DNA from: Pseudomonas mohnii
GTDB taxonomy: Bacteria > Pseudomonadota > Gammaproteobacteria > Pseudomonadales > Pseudomonadaceae
DNA length: 64,000 nt
NCBI RefSeq assembly: GCF_900105115.1
Contig: NZ_FNRV01000001.1
Span: 3,767,501 to 3,831,500 of the forward strand
Reading direction: 5' to 3'
Below the pieces are notes generated by a model. That model was given only the letters and a program-made list of their open reading frames with translations. It ran no database searches and was not told where the DNA came from. Positions 1 through 9,724 of the stretch are shown here, one piece after another; the stretch's first letter is position 1; each line of letters starts with the position of its first letter. Position numbers and translations under genes: made by a program.

Positions 1-2164
1 TGAGCAAATGGGCCGCCAGCGTCCGTAGTGGTCCCAGTTGCCGGCAGATCAATGCCAGTTGAGTTTGCACCAGCCGCTGGCCTTCATCGATTTCATCGGG
101 CATTTGCTCAAGCTCATTGGCCAGCGCTTCTTCCTCATCGCTCTGAATGGCAATCGCCGATTTACTGGCAAGGCCCTGGGCGATTTCGTCGATGCTGGAG
201 GCCAGTTTCACGCCGGCCCCTTCGATCAAGTGCTCGCGCACATCTGCTGGCAACTGCGTTTCCCGGTGCGCCCCCAGGCCTGACAGATAGCTGAGCAAGG
301 TGTGCGACAGCACCAGAAAACGGAAACCCACATCCGCTTCTTTACGGAAATACCCCGGTTCCATCAGCATGTTCGCCAGCGTGGTCGACAGCGCAGCGTC
401 GGCGTTGTGCGCGTTTCGCCGGGCCAGGCGATACGCCAGGTCGTCGCTTTTGCCGGCGGCGTATTGCTGCATGATCTGGCGCAGGTAAATGCTGTTGCAG
501 GACAGGGTGTTGGCCAGCACTTTGTTCAGGCGCCGACCCTGCCAGTCCGGGAGGAACAGGAACACCGCGAGGCCGGCGATCAGGCCGCCGAGCAAGGTGT
601 CGAACAGCCGTGGCAAAAACAATCCATAGCCATCGCCCACCTGGTTGAAGCAGAACAGCACCATCAAGGTAATCGCCGCTGTCGCCAGGGTGTAGCGGGT
701 GGTGCGGTTGATAAAGAACACCACTCCGGCGGCAATCGCGAAGCAGGACTGGATCAACGGATTGGGGAACAGGTCGAACAACGCCCAGGCCAGGGTCAGG
801 CCGATGGCGGTGCCGATGATCCGTTGACCGAGTTTGCGCCGGGTTGCGCCGTAGCTCGGTTGGCAGACAAAGAGCGTCGTCAGGATGATCCAGTAGCCCT
901 GGGACGGGTGAATCAAATGCACCATCGCGTAGCCGATGCTCAAGGCCAGAGGCAAGCGCAGGGCGTGGCGGAACAGCAGGGACGTTGGGGTCAACTGCGT
1001 GCGCAGGCGTACCCAGACATCCTTGAGGTTACGTGGCGAGCGGTCGAGCAGGCTGCTGTCGGTGGCGTCGGCCAGGGCGTCGGGGTTGCTCGCATCGCTG
1101 AGCAAGCGGTCGAGGGTGCCGAGGTTGGCTGCCAGTGCCCGCAACGAGCGCAACAAACCGCGCCAGGCCGGATTGCTCTGGATGCGCAGATGTTCGAGGG
1201 AGGCATGCAGGTCGCTCAGGGCTTCGGCGAAGCTCGCGTCATAGATGAACGGCTGGCGCATCTGGATCGACTCGGCCAGCGCCCGGCAGGCCTTGCCTTG
1301 CTGGCGCAGCAGGCGTTGGCAGCGGAACAGCACGTCGCTGTGGAAGAACGCCTCGGCCAGCGCGTTATACGGGTAGTGCGAGGAGCTGGCGCGTTCGTGG
1401 ATGTCCTGGGCGAGAAAGTACAGCTTCAGGTAACGGCTGACTTTCGAGCCCGGCCGGCCGTTGCCGACCCGGTGCAGGATGATTTCCTTGGCGGTATTCA
1501 GCGCGGCGACTACGCGACCGTTCTGCTGGGCCAGTTCCAGTCGTCGTGCTTCCACATCCAACTGGCGGATCGGCTCGAACAACGACGATTTCAACTTCAG
1601 GTAAAAACCCAATTCCCGGAACAGCCGCGCCAGGCTTTGCTGCACCGGCTGGTTGGAAAACATCGCCTGCCACAACACCGACAGAAAACCGTACCAGGCC
1701 GCACCGGCCACCAGCAGCACGGGCTCGTGCCAGAAATCGGTCACCGCACCGCCGCGCTGGTCGACGCCGATCATGGTGTAGACCGACAGAATCAACGTCG
1801 CCGAAGCAATGGCGCCATAGCGTTCGCCGAGGGCGCCGAGCATGGTCAGGCAGAAGGCCGCCAGGGCGAAGGCTATGCTGAACAGGATGGGGTAGGGGAA
1901 GAGCAGTTCGACCGACAGCGCGGCGACCATGAAACACACCAGCGTCACCGCCAGCGCATTGAGGCGGCCTTGCCAACTGTCGTCGGTCTCGGCCAGGGCG
2001 CTGGCGATAATCCCCAGGAACATCGGGATCAGCAGCCCCATTTCATCCTGATACCAACACAGCGCCATGGTGCCGGTCAGGGCGATGAACACCCGCACGC
2101 TGTAACTGAATTTATCCAGCGCCCAAAGGCGACGCAAAGACTGACGAAACGAGGTCGATGACAT
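1..2164 (-). CDS. FUSC/YccS-family inner-membrane protein (C-terminus cut by window edge)
   Basis: The frame opens with ATG at 2164 and stays open to base 1, giving about 721 residues. Known YccS/YhfK proteins are about 700-730 residues, so only a few C-terminal residues should be missing. The first about 190 residues contain several hydrophobic membrane segments. A long cytoplasmic stretch rich in Leu, Arg and Gln follows, then a second hydrophobic block, which is the two-bundle layout of the FUSC superfamily (relatives of aromatic-acid exporters). The substrate is unknown. The long forward-strand frame over the same bases (302-2161) is rich in Gln, Arg and Gly and is a shadow. Family assignment is confident; function is not. 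Confidence 0.8.
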   Translation of the reverse strand, partial: MSSTSFRQSLRRLWALDKFSYSVRVFIALTGTMALCWYQDEMGLLIPMFLGIIASALAETDDSWQGRLNALAVTLVCFMVAALSVELLFPYPILFSIAFALAAFCLTMLGALGERYGAIASATLILSVYTMIGVDQRGGAVTDFWHEPVLLVAGAAWYGFLSVLWQAMFSNQPVQQSLARLFRELGFYLKLKSSLFEPIRQLDVEARRLELAQQNGRVVAALNTAKEIILHRVGNGRPGSKVSRYLKLYFLAQDIHERASSSHYPYNALAEAFFHSDVLFRCQRLLRQQGKACRALAESIQMRQPFIYDASFAEALSDLHASLEHLRIQSNPAWRGLLRSLRALAANLGTLDRLLSDASNPDALADATDSSLLDRSPRNLKDVWVRLRTQLTPTSLLFRHALRLPLALSIGYAMVHLIHPSQGYWIILTTLFVCQPSYGATRRKLGQRIIGTAIGLTLAWALFDLFPNPLIQSCFAIAAGVVFFINRTTRYTLATAAITLMVLFCFNQVGDGYGLFLPRLFDTLLGGLIAGLAVFLFLPDWQGRRLNKVLANTLSCNSIYLRQIMQQYAAGKSDDLAYRLARRNAHNADAALSTTLANMLMEPGYFRKEADVGFRFLVLSHTLLSYLSGLGAHRETQLPADVREHLIEGAGVKLASSIDEIAQGLASKSAIAIQSDEEEALANELEQMPDEIDEGQRLVQTQLALICRQLGPLRTLAAHLL

Positions 2165-2304
2165 GAAGTGCGAGGGCCTTCCGAGGCGATGACGCTAAAT
2201 TGAGCCAGTAATGACGCCGATGCAATGGCGGCGATCACATCTGATAGCAAAATCTGTTCCTTTGAGATCCTGTGCCGACCACGATCTTTGAGATTGATAT
2301 AGAA

Positions 2305-2338
2305 CCCTGTGGGAGCTGGCTTCCCAGCTCCCACAGGG
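2305..2338. terminator. Perfect 15-bp hairpin with 4-nt loop (compact REP)
   Basis: CCCTGTGGGAGCTGG and its exact reverse complement flank the loop CTTC, 17 bases beyond the stop codon of the flavoprotein gene. The arms are REP sequence, but the two halves are fused into one hairpin. There is no long T run, so it may block exonucleases or act as a weak terminator. Confidence 0.6.
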
Positions 2339-2354
2339 ATTGTATTGACATTGG

Positions 2355-3533
2355 TCAGACGTACTGCGCAGCCGCATAGCCCGACGCCCACGCCCACTGG
2401 AAGTTGAAACCGCCCAGGTGCCCGGTCACGTCGAGCACTTCGCCGATGAAGTACAGGCCAGGGCTTTTCAGCGATTCCATGGTCTTGGAGGACACCTCGT
2501 TGGTATCGACGCCACCCAGTGTCACTTCAGCGGTGCGATAGCCTTCGGTGCCGGCCGGCACGACTTTCCAGCTCGCCAGTTTCTCGGCGATGGCGGCGAT
2601 TTCCCCGTGGGTGTACTGCTTCATCGGTTTGGAGACGAACCAATTGTCCGCCAACAGGTTGGCCATCTTCTTGGTGAAGATTTCACCTAGCAGGGTTTTC
2701 AGCTCGCTGTTGGGGCGTTCAGCTTGTTGCTGTTGCAGCCAGGACGGCACGTCATGGTCGGGCATCAGGTTGATCTCGACCGTGTCGCCGGATTCCCAGA
2801 ACGAGGAAATCTGCAGAATCGCCGGGCCACTCAGGCCGCGGTGAGTGAACAGGATGTTCTCGCGGAAGCTCTGGTCATTGCAGCTCACCAGGCAATCGAC
2901 CGAGGTGCCAGACAGCTCGGTGCACAATTCCTTGAGCTGATCGGTAATGGTGAACGGCACCAGCCCGGCGCGGGTCGGCAGCAGTTCGTGGCCGAACTGC
3001 CTGGCCACCTGATAGCCGAAACCGGTGGCACCCAGGGTCGGAATCGACAGGCCGCCAGTGGCGATTACCAGGGATTCGCACGTCACCTGGCCCAGCGTAG
3101 TGTCCAGCAGGTAGCCCTTTTCGAGCTTCTCGATGGTCTGGATCGAGGTGTCCAGGTGCAGGCTGACGCCGACCTGGTCGCACTCGTTGAGCAGCATGTC
3201 GAGGATGTCGCTGGATTTGTTATCGCAGAACAACTGGCCGAGCTTTTTCTCGTGGTACGGCACACCGTGCTTGGCGACCATGCCGATGAAATCCCACTGG
3301 GTGTAGCGGGCCAGGGCGGATTTACAGAAATGCGCGTTCTGCGAAAGGAAATTGCCGGGTTCCGTGTACATGTTGGTGAAATTACAGCGGCCACCGCCCG
3401 ACATCAGGATTTTCTTGCCGGCCTTGTTCGCGTGGTCGAGCAACAACACCTTGCGCCCGCGCCCGGCGGCCGTCAGCGCGCACATCAACCCTGCGGCGCC
3501 AGCGCCAATGATCACGACTTCGGTAGAGCGCAA
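2355..3533 (-). CDS. HI0933/YhiN-family FAD-dependent oxidoreductase
   Basis: A flavoprotein of about 392 residues. The N-terminus has the dinucleotide-binding glycines VVIIGAGAAGL, followed at about residue 50 by SGGGRCNFTN, the signature of the HI0933 family. The C-terminal TGHLGGFNFQWAWASG closes the FAD site. Start choice: the longest frame begins with TTG at 3551, but TTG at 3533 is preceded by GAGGAC at a six-base spacing and puts the FAD motif at the normal distance from the N-terminus, so I prefer 3533. The physiological substrate of the family is not known. The gene stands alone, with a hairpin after it and a REPIN before it. Confidence 0.85.
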   Translation of the reverse strand: MRSTEVVIIGAGAAGLMCALTAAGRGRKVLLLDHANKAGKKILMSGGGRCNFTNMYTEPGNFLSQNAHFCKSALARYTQWDFIGMVAKHGVPYHEKKLGQLFCDNKSSDILDMLLNECDQVGVSLHLDTSIQTIEKLEKGYLLDTTLGQVTCESLVIATGGLSIPTLGATGFGYQVARQFGHELLPTRAGLVPFTITDQLKELCTELSGTSVDCLVSCNDQSFRENILFTHRGLSGPAILQISSFWESGDTVEINLMPDHDVPSWLQQQQAERPNSELKTLLGEIFTKKMANLLADNWFVSKPMKQYTHGEIAAIAEKLASWKVVPAGTEGYRTAEVTLGGVDTNEVSSKTMESLKSPGLYFIGEVLDVTGHLGGFNFQWAWASGYAAAQYV

Positions 3534-3574
3534 AACGGTGTCCTCACACAAATTTCATGTTCACCAGAAACCAT

Positions 3575-3667
3575 TGTGGGAGCGGGCTTGCCCGCGATGG
3601 CGGACTGACAGGCAACATGAATGTTGAATGTACTGACCTCATCGCGGGCAAGCCCGCTCCCACAGGG
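3575..3667. repeat. REPIN (inverted REP pair)
   Basis: TGTGGGAGCGGGCTTGCCCG and its inverted copy are separated by about 40 bases, between the dbpA stop and the flavoprotein start (both genes on the minus strand). Confidence 0.85.
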
Positions 3668-3680
3668 TCGGTGGCGTTTT

Positions 3681-5066
3681 TTACAGGATGCGCACGCGCA
3701 GCGAACGGCCCTTGATCTTGCCGTCGTTCAGGCGCTGCAGGGCTTGCTTGGCGATGCCGCGTTCAACCGCTACATAGGCCTGGAAATCGAAGATTGCGAT
3801 CTTGCCCACCTGTGCGCCCGGGATGCCGGCATCGCCGGTCAGTGCACCGAGAATGTCGCCCGGACGGACCTTGTCCTTGCGGCCGGCGCCGATGCACAGC
3901 GTGCTCATCTGCGGCAGCAGCGGACCACCGCCCTGCGAAGTCAGGTTGTCCACCTGGTCCCAGGTCAACGGCGATTTCTGCAACTGCTCGATGGCTTGGG
4001 CGCGTTGCGCTTCGGACGGTGCAACCAGGCTGATCGCCAGACCTTTCTCACCAGCGCGACCGGTACGGCCAACGCGGTGGATGTGGATTTCCGAGTCACG
4101 GGCCAGCTCGACGTTGATCACCATGTCCAGCGAGTCGATGTCCAGGCCGCGCGCGGCGACATCGGTGGCGACCAGTACCGAAGTACTGCGGTTGGCGAAC
4201 ATCGCCAGAACCTGGTCGCGATCACGCTGTTCCAGATCGCCGTGCAGGCCGACGGCGGAAATGCCTTTGGCGGTCAGGTGATCGACGGTTTCCTGAACCT
4301 GCTGCTTGGTGAAGCAGAAGGCCACGCAGGACGCCGGGCGGAAGTGGCCCAGCACCTTGGTCACCGCGCTCATGCGCTCTTCCGGGGAGATTTCGTAGAA
4401 GCGCTGCTCGATCTGCGTGTCGTCGTGGAACGCCTCGGCCTTCACTTGCTGCGGGTTGCGCATGAACTTGGAGGCCAACTGCTTGATGCCCACCGGATAG
4501 GTGGCGGAGAACAGCAGGGTCTGGCGACGTTCCGGGGCCTGCATGATGATTTCTTCGATGGAATCGTAGAAACCCATGTCGAGCATGCGGTCGGCTTCGT
4601 CGAGGATCAGGGTGTTCAGGCCATGAAGCACCAGCGAACCTTTGCGCAGGTGCTGCTGAATGCGCCCCGGGGTGCCGACGATGATGTGCGCGCCGTGTTC
4701 CAGCGAAGCGATCTGCGGGCCGAGGGACACGCCGCCGCACAGGGTCAGGACCTTGATGTTGTCTTCGGCACGGGCCAGGCGACGGATTTCCTTGGCGACC
4801 TGGTCAGCCAGCTCGCGGGTCGGGCACAGGATCAGTGCCTGGCAACCGAAGTAGCGCGGATTGATCGGGTTCAACAAGCCGATACCGAAGGCTGCGGTCT
4901 TGCCGCTGCCGGTCTTGGCCTGGGCGATCAGGTCCATCCCCTTGAGGATCACCGGCAAGCTTTGCGCCTGGATCGGCGTCATCTGGGCATAACCGAGGGA
5001 GTCGAGGTTAGCCAGCATGGCGGCGGACAGCGGCAAAGTATTAAAAGCGGTGGCGATGGTGGTCAC
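3681..5066 (-). CDS. dbpA: ATP-dependent RNA helicase DbpA
   Basis: DEAD-box helicase of about 461 residues. Q-motif region TPIQAQSLP, Walker A AKTGSGKT (about residues 50-57), PTRELADQV, TPGR, DEAD in LILDEADRMLD, SAT, and motif VI HRVGRTGRAG are all present. The last about 75 residues (from KDKVRPGDILGALTGDAG) form the DbpA-specific RNA-binding domain, which in E. coli recognises hairpin 92 of 23S rRNA during large-subunit assembly. Start choice: GTG at 5066 gives the usual MTTIATAFN-like N-terminus; TTG at 5081 would add five residues. Neither has a strong Shine-Dalgarno sequence. Monocistronic. Confidence 0.93.
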   Translation of the reverse strand: MTTIATAFNTLPLSAAMLANLDSLGYAQMTPIQAQSLPVILKGMDLIAQAKTGSGKTAAFGIGLLNPINPRYFGCQALILCPTRELADQVAKEIRRLARAEDNIKVLTLCGGVSLGPQIASLEHGAHIIVGTPGRIQQHLRKGSLVLHGLNTLILDEADRMLDMGFYDSIEEIIMQAPERRQTLLFSATYPVGIKQLASKFMRNPQQVKAEAFHDDTQIEQRFYEISPEERMSAVTKVLGHFRPASCVAFCFTKQQVQETVDHLTAKGISAVGLHGDLEQRDRDQVLAMFANRSTSVLVATDVAARGLDIDSLDMVINVELARDSEIHIHRVGRTGRAGEKGLAISLVAPSEAQRAQAIEQLQKSPLTWDQVDNLTSQGGGPLLPQMSTLCIGAGRKDKVRPGDILGALTGDAGIPGAQVGKIAIFDFQAYVAVERGIAKQALQRLNDGKIKGRSLRVRIL

Positions 5067-5123
5067 GGGACTGGCCTGCAAAACAAAATGTCGCGCAGTG
5101 TACCAGCCCTGTGGCCATTCGCC

Positions 5124-6551
5124 CTAAGGCTCTATGTGTTGTTCCGGACGTTTGACGCGCCGTCCGTCTTCCTTTGAGAGCTGCGAGAAGATCGTCGCAG
5201 CCAGCATCGCCATGATGCCGACGGTCACAAACGTCAGTTGGAACGCGCCGAGCACGGTTTCCACGCCATCATTTCCAACCTTCGCCGTGAACCCGCCAAG
5301 CAACGCACCGGCGCAGGCCACGCCCAGGCTCAGGGACAATTGCGCGACCACCGACAGCAGGCTGTTGCCGCTGCTGGCGCTGGCGTCATCGAGGTCGATC
5401 AGGGTCACGGTGTTCATGGCAGTGAACTGCAAGGAGTTGATCGCCCCCAGGATCGCCAGCAGGCACAGCAGCAGCCAGTACGGCGTCTGTTCGCTGACCA
5501 GACCCATGCTCGCCAGCATGATGCCCAGTGCCAAGGTGTTGCCGGTCAGCACGATGCGGTAGCCCAGGCGCTCGATCAGCGGCCGCGCCACCCACTTGGC
5601 GATCATCGCGGCCGCCGCCAGCGGCAGCATGCTCATCCCGGCCAGGGACGGTGAATAGCCCAGCGCCACCTGCAGCAGCAACGGCACCAGAAACGGCAGG
5701 GCGCCGCTGCCCAAGCGGGCGAACAGGTTGCCGAGAATGCCGACCGCGAAGGTGCGGGTCTTGAACAGCGAAGGCGCGAACAGCGGGTTTTCGGTGTGTC
5801 CGGCGCGTAGCCAGTAGGCCGCCAGACAGGCCATGCCGCCGAACAGCAGCAACATCACCCGCAGGTGCGGCAGGTGCAGTTCTCCCAGACCTTCCATGGC
5901 GATGGTGATCAAAATCATCGCCGCGCCGAACAGCAGGAAACCCAGACTATCGAAACGGGTGCGCTCGGTGCCGCGCAGGTCCGGGATGAATTTCCACACG
6001 GCATAACAACCGATCAGCCCCACCGGCAGGTTGATCAGGAAGATCCAGTGCCACGTCAGGTATTCCACCATCCAGCCGCCCATGGTCGGGCCGATCAACG
6101 GGCCGAGCAGTCCGGGAATGGTGATGAAACCCATGATGCGCACCAGCTCCGAACGCGGATAGGCCCGCAGCACCACCAGCCGCCCGACCGGCAGCATCAG
6201 GGCACCGCCCAGGCCCTGGATGACCCGGGCGCCGATCAACAGGGTCAGGCTGGTCGACAGCGCGCACAGCAATGAGCCGATGCTGAACAGCAGGATCGCG
6301 CCGAAGAAGATTTTCCGGGTGCCGAAGCGATCGGCGATCCAGCCCGAAGCCGGGATCAGCAAGGCGACCGTGAGCATGTAGGCGATGATCACACCCTGCA
6401 TGCGCAATGGGTCTTCCGCAAGGTCTGCGGCCATGGCCGGCAGGGCGGTGTTGAGGATCGTCCCGTCGAGGGACTGCATGAAGAAGGCAATGGCGACGAC
6501 CCACGGCACCCAGCGGGCGGTGACAGCGTCGAGAGGAGGGCGGTTAGGCAT
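5124..6551 (-). CDS. MFS multidrug-type transporter (DHA2, 14-TM family)
   Basis: About 475 residues, nearly all hydrophobic helices. FFMQSLDGTILNTALP in the first helix and the loop WIADRFGTRKIF (motif A) are typical of the EmrB/QacA drug:H+ antiporter-2 family. GLLGPLIGPTMGGWMVEY is the antiporter motif C of helix 5. Start choice: ATG at 6551 follows AAGAGG at a short spacing; the frame could be extended upstream to 6632 but that adds an implausible basic tail. There is no membrane-fusion partner beside it, so substrate and outer-membrane connection cannot be inferred; closest in style to E. coli MdtD. Confidence 0.82.
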   Translation of the reverse strand: MPNRPPLDAVTARWVPWVVAIAFFMQSLDGTILNTALPAMAADLAEDPLRMQGVIIAYMLTVALLIPASGWIADRFGTRKIFFGAILLFSIGSLLCALSTSLTLLIGARVIQGLGGALMLPVGRLVVLRAYPRSELVRIMGFITIPGLLGPLIGPTMGGWMVEYLTWHWIFLINLPVGLIGCYAVWKFIPDLRGTERTRFDSLGFLLFGAAMILITIAMEGLGELHLPHLRVMLLLFGGMACLAAYWLRAGHTENPLFAPSLFKTRTFAVGILGNLFARLGSGALPFLVPLLLQVALGYSPSLAGMSMLPLAAAAMIAKWVARPLIERLGYRIVLTGNTLALGIMLASMGLVSEQTPYWLLLCLLAILGAINSLQFTAMNTVTLIDLDDASASSGNSLLSVVAQLSLSLGVACAGALLGGFTAKVGNDGVETVLGAFQLTFVTVGIMAMLAATIFSQLSKEDGRRVKRPEQHIEP

Positions 6552-6584
6552 GGGACCTCTTGTCAATGTGAGCTTTACACCGTT

Positions 6585-6704
6585 CCTGTAGGCGCGAGCC
6601 TGCTCCGGGCGGCGCTCCGACGATGAACTCAAGGACGCCGCGGGGTATCAGGTTCCCCGCGCTATCGTTCACCACCATCGCGAGCAGTCTCGCTCCTACA
6701 GGGG
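6585..6704. repeat. REPIN, one arm degenerate
   Basis: CTGTAGGCGCGAGCCTGCTC and the inverted GCGAGCAGTCTCGCTCCTAC, with mismatches in both arms, lie between the MFS start and the tldE-like stop. Confidence 0.75.
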
Positions 6705-6713
6705 TTTGGGTAT

Positions 6714-8051
6714 TTACAGGGTCAGTGTCAGTCGGCTGACCAACGCCCCCGGCAACAACGCCGACGCCGTGGCCCGCTGGCTGTAGGTACTGGCCGATAA
6801 CAGCATCTCGCGTTCCTGAGTCAACGCCTCCAACTGCGAGCCGAGCAGGCTGAAGGCGCTGTCGTCGAAACGCATGGTGCTGACCGGCGCCTGAATCTCG
6901 CCGTTCTCGACCCAGAACGTCGCAAACCGGGTCATGCCGGTCAGGCGCGCCGCCGGTTGGTCCGAGTAGTTCAGGTACCACAGGTTGCTGATGTACAAGC
7001 CAGTGCCCAGTTGCTTGAGGATTTCAGCTTCGGGCAACGAACCGCCCTTCATGTTCAAGGCATTGGGCGATTCACCGCCGCTTGCGCCGTTGGCGGTCAA
7101 GCCGTATTCGGCGGCACTGCGCGATCCCACCAATTGCGCGCCCGCCTTGCCCTCGACAATCAGTTTGAGGTCACTGCGCGGATAGCCTTCGTCGGAGAAC
7201 GCCGGACTCAATGAGCCGCTGACTTTTTCGTCCAGCGAGACCAGCGGACTGAACGCGTGGTCGCCCCCGTAGAGTTTCTGCAACGGGCTGCTTTTGCTGG
7301 CAATCGACTGCGCCGAAAAACCGCCCCAGGACAGCATGCTCATGATCTCTTCCAATGCCGCTGGCGCGAGGTAGGCGCGGTACTGACCGGGCGCCAAGGT
7401 GCGTAACGGTCGGCCCAGAAACTCAAGCTGCTCGCGGGCCTGCCGGAAGCGCCTGGCGAAGCCTTCGCTGCTCCAGTCGTGCCCGGCGTAGCTGGCTTTC
7501 ACCGCCTGGCCGTTTTCATGGAACAGGCTGAAATCGAAGTTGAAACTGTTGGCCTGATGCCAGCCGAAGGCGCCGGCAGAGCTGGCAAAACCACGGCTGA
7601 TAGGACCGGCGGCATAGAAACCGACCAGATCCAGGCCTTCGGCCGCTTGCGCGATTTCAGCGACCACTTGCTCGGTATTCGGCAGCGGATGCTCCTGCAG
7701 GTTCTTGCTCTGCCAGCCGTTGTAGTTCAGCAACAGATACGGATCCTGTGGCAGCAGCGGCAAGGTTTCGCGCAGCTGTTGCAGGCCTTCGGACAGACGC
7801 TGCAAGTCGACTTCCGGGTCGCCAGCCAGGGTGATGTGCAAATCCGCGTGGCGACCCTCGTTGATCAATTTCAAACCGATGCTCGCCTGCTGCACCTGAC
7901 CGGACTGGCGCACCCGGGCGTGGTTGAAGCGCACGAAGGCCGACGACTCGGCGGCATAGCTGAGGGTGAACTGTTCCGGTTCGCGCAGGGCCTCACGCAA
8001 ACCGGCGACCAATGCCTTGAACGACTCGGCCTGGGTTTTCGATGGACTCAT
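6714..8051 (-). CDS. TldE/PmbA-like protein of a paralogous TldD/TldE pair
   Basis: 445 residues, similar in layout to the metalloprotease-related TldD/PmbA family. The C-terminal half has GLYISNLWYLNYSDQPAARLTGMTRF, the conserved family core. No HExxxH zinc motif is visible, as expected for the non-catalytic TldE partner. It begins inside the stop codon of its upstream neighbour (ATGA, 8051-8053), so the two are translationally coupled and probably form a heterodimer. In E. coli TldD/TldE cleave leader peptides of microcin B17 and the antitoxin CcdA. This pair looks divergent from those; its substrate is unknown. Confidence 0.82.
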   Translation of the reverse strand: MSPSKTQAESFKALVAGLREALREPEQFTLSYAAESSAFVRFNHARVRQSGQVQQASIGLKLINEGRHADLHITLAGDPEVDLQRLSEGLQQLRETLPLLPQDPYLLLNYNGWQSKNLQEHPLPNTEQVVAEIAQAAEGLDLVGFYAAGPISRGFASSAGAFGWHQANSFNFDFSLFHENGQAVKASYAGHDWSSEGFARRFRQAREQLEFLGRPLRTLAPGQYRAYLAPAALEEIMSMLSWGGFSAQSIASKSSPLQKLYGGDHAFSPLVSLDEKVSGSLSPAFSDEGYPRSDLKLIVEGKAGAQLVGSRSAAEYGLTANGASGGESPNALNMKGGSLPEAEILKQLGTGLYISNLWYLNYSDQPAARLTGMTRFATFWVENGEIQAPVSTMRFDDSAFSLLGSQLEALTQEREMLLSASTYSQRATASALLPGALVSRLTLTL

Positions 8052-9493
8052 CAGGCGTCTCCTCCGAACACATCCACATGGCTGAACACACAGGCCGGCG
8101 AGGCATGGCCGACGCGGATCACCTGATTCGGTTCGCCCTTGCCACAGTTAGGCGTGCCGAGCACTTTGAAGGTGCTGGCATCGCCGACAGCGCTGAGGCT
8201 CTTCCAGAACTGCGCGGAAATCGCCCGGTAATTCGGGTTTTTCACCACGCCCTTGAGTTCGCCGTTTTCAATCAACTGGCCCCATTCGCAGCCGAACTGG
8301 AACTTGTTGCGCGCGTCGTCGATGGACCACGAGCGGTTGGTGCTCATCAAGATGCCGTGCTCGATGTTGCCGATCAGTTGCGCAAGCGGCTGATCGCCAG
8401 GCTCGATATTGAGGTTGGCCATGCGGTCGATCGGCGGGCGGTTCCAGCCGCAGGCGCGGCTGTTGGCGACGCCTTCCAGGCCGGCACGGAATTGCGACAA
8501 CGCACCACCCAATGGCCGCAGCAGCAGGCCTTCGCGGATCAGGAACTGTTTGCTGGCGGCGCTGCCGTCGTCGTCATGGCCGTAACTGGCGAGCTGTTCG
8601 GGGATGTCCGGGTCGAAGGTCACGTTGAGCAGCTTCGAGCCGTATTGCAGGCGGCCGAAGTCTTCGGCTTTGACGAAGCTGGTGCCCGCGTAATTGCGTT
8701 CGTCACCGAGGATGCGATCCAGCTCCAGCGGGTGGCCGATGGATTCGTGGATCTGCAGCATCATTTGGTCAGGCATCAGCAACAGGTCGCGCGGGCCTTG
8801 GGGAGTGTTCGGCGCCAGCAGCAATTGCAGCGCCTGGTCGGCGACGGTCGGTCCGGCACCGATCAGGCCGCAACGGCTGATGACGTCGGCGCCGCCCTGT
8901 TGGCCGAAGTTCTCGCGACCGAGGCTGCGGGTCTGACTGTCGTTGCCGTCGTAGGCCGTGACGTCGAGGCCGGGGTAGACGAAACGTTGAGCCTGACGCA
9001 ATTCGGCGCCGGCGCTGTTGAGGTAGATCTGCTCGACGTGGGTGATGCCGATGCTCACCTGCCAGTTCACCAGGCGCTCGTCCTTGGGCACGGCGGCGGA
9101 TTCGGCGCCGAGCAACTGGTAACAGTCACTCAGGGACGGAAAGGGCTGGTCGAGGTTCGGCGAAAAGTAATCGGCACGAGCAGTCGACACCGCCTGTTCG
9201 CTCAAGTCCAGCAAGGCGTGGGGCTTGAGTCGGCGAGCTTGCTGTTCGGCGCGTTCGAGGGCGGCTTGCAGGCCCTGTTGCGACAGGTCGTTGGTGGCGG
9301 CATAGGCTTCGACACCGTTGACCCGCACCGTCAGCATCGCCCCTTCGTCACGGCTCAGGCTCGGCGGTTCGGCGACGTTCTTGCGCACCGACAGGTACTG
9401 GCCGGACTCACGCACATAACGCAGGGAAAAGAATTCAGCGCCCGTGCGCAAGGCAGCAAAACGCTGCTTGAGCTGGGGATGGAAATCGAACAT
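8051..9493 (-). CDS. TldD-like zinc metalloprotease subunit
   Basis: 480 residues. QIHESIGHPLELDRILG, near the middle, carries the HExxxH zinc signature in the TldD form (HESIGH, then E/D). ATG at 9493 is preceded by AAGGAGG at good spacing; the longer frame starting at 9532 adds 13 residues with no ribosome site. It overlaps the TldE-like gene by one codon arrangement (ATGA). The pair is likely to process a small peptide, by analogy with E. coli TldD/E. Upstream, 231 bases away on the same strand, lie azlD, azlC and a 31-codon ORF. Confidence 0.85.
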   Translation of the reverse strand: MFDFHPQLKQRFAALRTGAEFFSLRYVRESGQYLSVRKNVAEPPSLSRDEGAMLTVRVNGVEAYAATNDLSQQGLQAALERAEQQARRLKPHALLDLSEQAVSTARADYFSPNLDQPFPSLSDCYQLLGAESAAVPKDERLVNWQVSIGITHVEQIYLNSAGAELRQAQRFVYPGLDVTAYDGNDSQTRSLGRENFGQQGGADVISRCGLIGAGPTVADQALQLLLAPNTPQGPRDLLLMPDQMMLQIHESIGHPLELDRILGDERNYAGTSFVKAEDFGRLQYGSKLLNVTFDPDIPEQLASYGHDDDGSAASKQFLIREGLLLRPLGGALSQFRAGLEGVANSRACGWNRPPIDRMANLNIEPGDQPLAQLIGNIEHGILMSTNRSWSIDDARNKFQFGCEWGQLIENGELKGVVKNPNYRAISAQFWKSLSAVGDASTFKVLGTPNCGKGEPNQVIRVGHASPACVFSHVDVFGGDA

Positions 9494-9724
9494 TCGGGAA
9501 CCTCCTTGTATGGAGTGACGGCGAAGCGGCATTGCGAGGGGAGGGGTGAAACGATTGCGTGGCGCTAGATTAGGCCTGTGAAGGGGGGAGGATCAAGGGT
9601 GGAGCAGTGGAGGAAAGGATTGCGAAGTACGCAGGACGTGAGACGAGTTGGCTATTGATGGTGTTCGCGAACAGGCATGGCAGCTTGCTCGCGATCAACC
9701 CCACTGTCAGGCTCAGACCTGCTT
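9494..9724. other. Intergenic gap, tldD-like to azlD
   Basis: 231 bases with no convincing gene. A degenerate REP-like arm (TTCGCGAACAGG..GCTTGCTCGCGATC) sits near 9663-9697. A GGAGG followed by a GTG on the plus strand at about 9599 opens only an 18-codon frame with no other support. Confidence 0.5.

Noticed and set aside
302..2161. 619-codon forward frame over the FUSC gene
   Set aside because: Gln/Arg/Gly-rich, no motif; the minus frame is a proper membrane protein.
9599..9660. 18-codon plus-strand frame after a GGAGG near 9585
   Set aside because: Very short, not coupled to a gene, in a gap with degenerate REP sequence; a chance match is likely.
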